The translations under genes were made by a program, and so were the position numbers. Under the pieces are notes generated by a model, which saw only the letters and a program-made list of their open reading frames with translations, had not been told where the DNA came from and did not search any database. This document shows, piece after piece, positions 62,352 through 64,000 of a DNA stretch of 64,000 nt; position 1 is the first letter of the stretch, and each line of letters opens with the position of its first letter. The DNA is from an uncultured Pseudomonadota bacterium. GTDB taxonomy: Bacteria; Pseudomonadota; Alphaproteobacteria; Rs-D84. Location of the stretch: positions 1 to 64,000 of the forward strand of contig CASDTC010000008.1 of assembly GCA_949283535.1 (NCBI GenBank), read 5' to 3'.

Positions 62352-62898
62352 ATTTTGTTGGCGCAATCACCATCGATTTTGTTCGTTCATCTGGTTTTGA
62401 CCGTGATGCAACAGTGCCACGATCCCCGATAATTTCAATAATACGCGCAAATAATTCTGGAACCGCGTCTTTACCACGCGCCAATACTTTCTTTGAACCA
62501 CGGGTCATGACAGCAATTTTAACCTTGTTACCTTCGTCCAAGAATTCAAAAACTTTTTTCATTTTTATGTTCAGGTCATTTTCTTCGATGAATGGTTTAA
62601 CCCAAACTTCTTTCATTTCAATTGTTTTTTGGTTTTTTCGTGCCTCGGCTGCGCGTTTTTTCTGTTCATATTTATATTTACCAAAATCCATTATTTTGGT
62701 TATTGGTGTGTTTCCATTTGAACTGATTTCAACTAAATCCAGCCCTTCGTCCACAGCCATCTGCAACGCTTGCGCTGTTGGCATTATGCCCATATTTTGA
62801 CCATTTGAACTGATTACCTGGACCGATTTTGCAAAAATTCGATTATTTATACGCGGGCCCGTATCCCGGCGATTATCACGGTTAAAAGACGGTTTAAT
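62350..62898 (-). CDS. infC: Translation initiation factor IF-3, AUU start codon
   Basis: IF3 checks start-codon choice and prevents early subunit joining. From the first ATG the frame codes for only 147 aa and lacks the conserved start, but the upstream sequence continues in frame without a stop (KPSFNRDNRRDTGPRINNRI, then FAKSVQVISSNGQNMGIM) to an ATT at 62898-62896. An AAAAGGAG site lies 6 nt before it. The resulting 182 aa matches the family, with LDLVEISSNGNTPI, ITKIMDFGKYKYEQKKR and FLDEGNKVKIAVMTRG. AUU starts on infC allow IF3 to repress its own synthesis in E. coli. Confidence 0.93.
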   Translation of the reverse strand: MKPSFNRDNRRDTGPRINNRIFAKSVQVISSNGQNMGIMPTAQALQMAVDEGLDLVEISSNGNTPITKIMDFGKYKYEQKKRAAEARKNQKTIEMKEVWVKPFIEENDLNIKMKKVFEFLDEGNKVKIAVMTRGSKKVLARGKDAVPELFARIIEIIGDRGTVASRSKPDERTKSMVIAPTK

Positions 62899-62941
62899 GG
62901 TATGCTCCTTTTAATTAAACTATGCCAATTATTATCTATTT

Positions 62942-63721
62942 TTACGCCGTTTTCAACAATTTTTCAACTGTTTGCAATGCGTTCCATGCATCACGCTTTG
63001 CCGCCGGTTTTAACAGCAAATAATTTGGATGAAATATTGGCATCATCTGTGTACCATCTGGCAATTCATTTATTACACCATGCCCGCGTGGTAATGAAAC
63101 ACCGCCAATTTCAGACGCCGACAATGTTCCCAGTGTTAAGATTAACCGTGGTTTTAATAATTCTAGGGCACGATTTACAAATGGACGCGCCAAATCCAGT
63201 TCATCGCGCGATGGTGCGCGTCCACCCGGGGTGCGCCAAAATATCAATGGAACAATAGATACACTGTCGCGCGACATTTTTATTGCCGCCAACATTTTAT
63301 CCAGCAATTCACCTGCCGCCCCCGATAAAATTTTCCCCGATGCATCGTCATCACCACTGGGGACATCTGTTATTATAACCATACCATTTGGATTTGGTGC
63401 AGCATGTGGTAATACAACCTTTGTTGCACCACTGCGCAATGGATGATTAAATTCTGCAATCATACGATTTAATGAATCCATGTCAATTGGACGCGCCGCC
63501 ATTGCATTTGCCGTTGCAACGGACATTGATTGTGTTGGTGCAATCGGCGGAACAATAGATGTCTGGGTACGCGTGCGTATGTCAGAATGTATATTTATAT
63601 TATTATCTGGTGTGGGTACATTTGTATTATTTGAACTGGATACAGACAATATAAATGGCACATCAGTCAATTCCCATTGTACGCCTGCCAATGTTAAATC
63701 ACGCAAATCATATTCATTCAT
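62942..63721 (-). CDS. Uracil-DNA glycosylase-like protein (family 4-like, no cysteines)
   Basis: The C-terminal 180 residues follow the family 4 pattern: AAGELLDKMLAAIKMSRDSV, RTPGGRAPSRDELDLARPFV, LKPRLILTLGTLSASEIGG and FHPNYLLLKPAAKRDAWNAL. Normal members carry four cysteines for a [4Fe-4S] cluster and GEAPG/GEGPG for the active site. Here no cysteine is seen in the whole protein, and the position of GEAPG reads DVPSG. The N-terminus is long, Ser/Asn/Thr-rich and probably disordered. A cluster-free glycosylase or an inactive relative are both possible. It is divergent from pal. Confidence 0.78.
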   Translation of the reverse strand: MNEYDLRDLTLAGVQWELTDVPFILSVSSSNNTNVPTPDNNINIHSDIRTRTQTSIVPPIAPTQSMSVATANAMAARPIDMDSLNRMIAEFNHPLRSGATKVVLPHAAPNPNGMVIITDVPSGDDDASGKILSGAAGELLDKMLAAIKMSRDSVSIVPLIFWRTPGGRAPSRDELDLARPFVNRALELLKPRLILTLGTLSASEIGGVSLPRGHGVINELPDGTQMMPIFHPNYLLLKPAAKRDAWNALQTVEKLLKTA

Positions 63722-63800
63722 TTTTTTGTTTTTCCTTGATTTTTCATACCTTTTATTATAGACTAGAACACGAGCAACAGAAACTCAAGGGAGTATTTTC

Positions 63801-64000
63801 ATGAAAATAAAAAACTTTGCTGTATTGGCTGGTGTTGCAGGTATGTTGGCTGCGTGTGGCGGATCAACAATTGTTGAACCAGCTGATTTGAATGATCAAC
63901 GCGTATTCTTTGCGTTTAATTCATCTGAAATTTCTGATGAAGCGCGCGATAACCTGTTAGGACAGGCATTATATATGAAGAATCACGAAGATACAAAAAT
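63801..64000 (+). CDS. pal: Peptidoglycan-associated lipoprotein Pal (5' part)
   Basis: Outer-membrane lipoprotein of the Tol-Pal system that couples the outer membrane to peptidoglycan. The ATG at 63801 has AAGGGAG 6 nt upstream. The translated start (MKIKNFAVLAGVAGMLAAC) ends in a lipobox, Cys at 19, and RVFFAFNSSEISDEARDNLL is the normal start of the OmpA-like domain. The frame runs off the right edge after about 66 codons. tolB does not precede it here. Confidence 0.88.
   Translation, partial: MKIKNFAVLAGVAGMLAACGGSTIVEPADLNDQRVFFAFNSSEISDEARDNLLGQALYMKNHEDTK

Noticed and set aside
1..64000. CRISPR arrays, prophages, insertion sequences with transposase
   Set aside because: No regularly spaced direct repeats, cas genes, phage structural genes or transposases were seen.

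Overview
The window is about 64 kb of an AT-rich bacterial chromosome with a Gram-negative, alphaproteobacterial look. It holds an rRNA promoter with the start of a 16S gene, a DUF4167-like protein, an alphaproteobacterial-type SspB, RpoH, lipopolysaccharide (lpxD, lptF, lptD) and outer-membrane biogenesis genes, and parAB next to rsmG. The 16S start and the many short Cys-rich exported proteins fit an uncultured host- or gut-associated alphaproteobacterium; that placement is inference.

Layout. 1-557: 5' end of a 16S rRNA gene (minus) with its leader and promoter. 0.96-9.4 kb: four large exported proteins of unknown function, several Cys-rich, separated by palindromic intergenic repeats. 9.5-15.4 kb: a tightly overlapping minus-strand operon of three oversized prepilin-like proteins, a zinc-ribbon membrane protein, a small exported protein and rluD. 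15.5-21 kb: DUF4167-like, dnaX, a fourth prepilin, an OmpA-type lipoprotein, then skp-lpxD-fabZ. 21-31 kb: TPR protein, two rRNA modification enzymes, an orphan VirD4-type ATPase, a beta-barrel protein, rpoH, yfgM-bamB-der. 31-41 kb: nusA-infB, lptF-lptD-surA-like-rlmN, an OmpA lipoprotein. 41-49 kb: tRNA-Val, ybaB, pnp, a small HTH gene, rpsO, truB, mutS, xseB. 49-56 kb: MacB-type ABC pair, second HTH gene, gpsA, TPR protein, rsmG, an HExxH protein. 56-64 kb: parAB, sspB, recF, a damaged tRNA-Cys, TolC and MacA homologues, infC, a uracil-DNA-glycosylase-like protein, and the start of pal.

How the genes fit together. Most are housekeeping: translation (infB, infC, rpsO, truB, rRNA modification), replication and segregation (dnaX, recF, parAB) and envelope assembly (Skp, BamB, SurA-like, LptD/LptF, LpxD, FabZ, Pal). 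The accessory part is the secretion and surface machinery: four prepilins, Cys-rich exported proteins, a lone VirD4 and a dispersed MacAB-TolC-like pump.

The most interesting signal is a pair of structured leader RNAs (about 44.2 and 51.4 kb). Each has its own promoter, a shared fold supported by compensatory differences, and an intrinsic terminator overlapped by an alternative pairing. Each sits directly before a small XRE-type HTH gene. I do not recognise this RNA. Other points: a tRNA-Val with a 6-nt tandem duplication, a tRNA-Cys lacking the 5' half of its anticodon arm, infC starting with AUU, and several promoters placed so close to start codons that the mRNAs should be leaderless.
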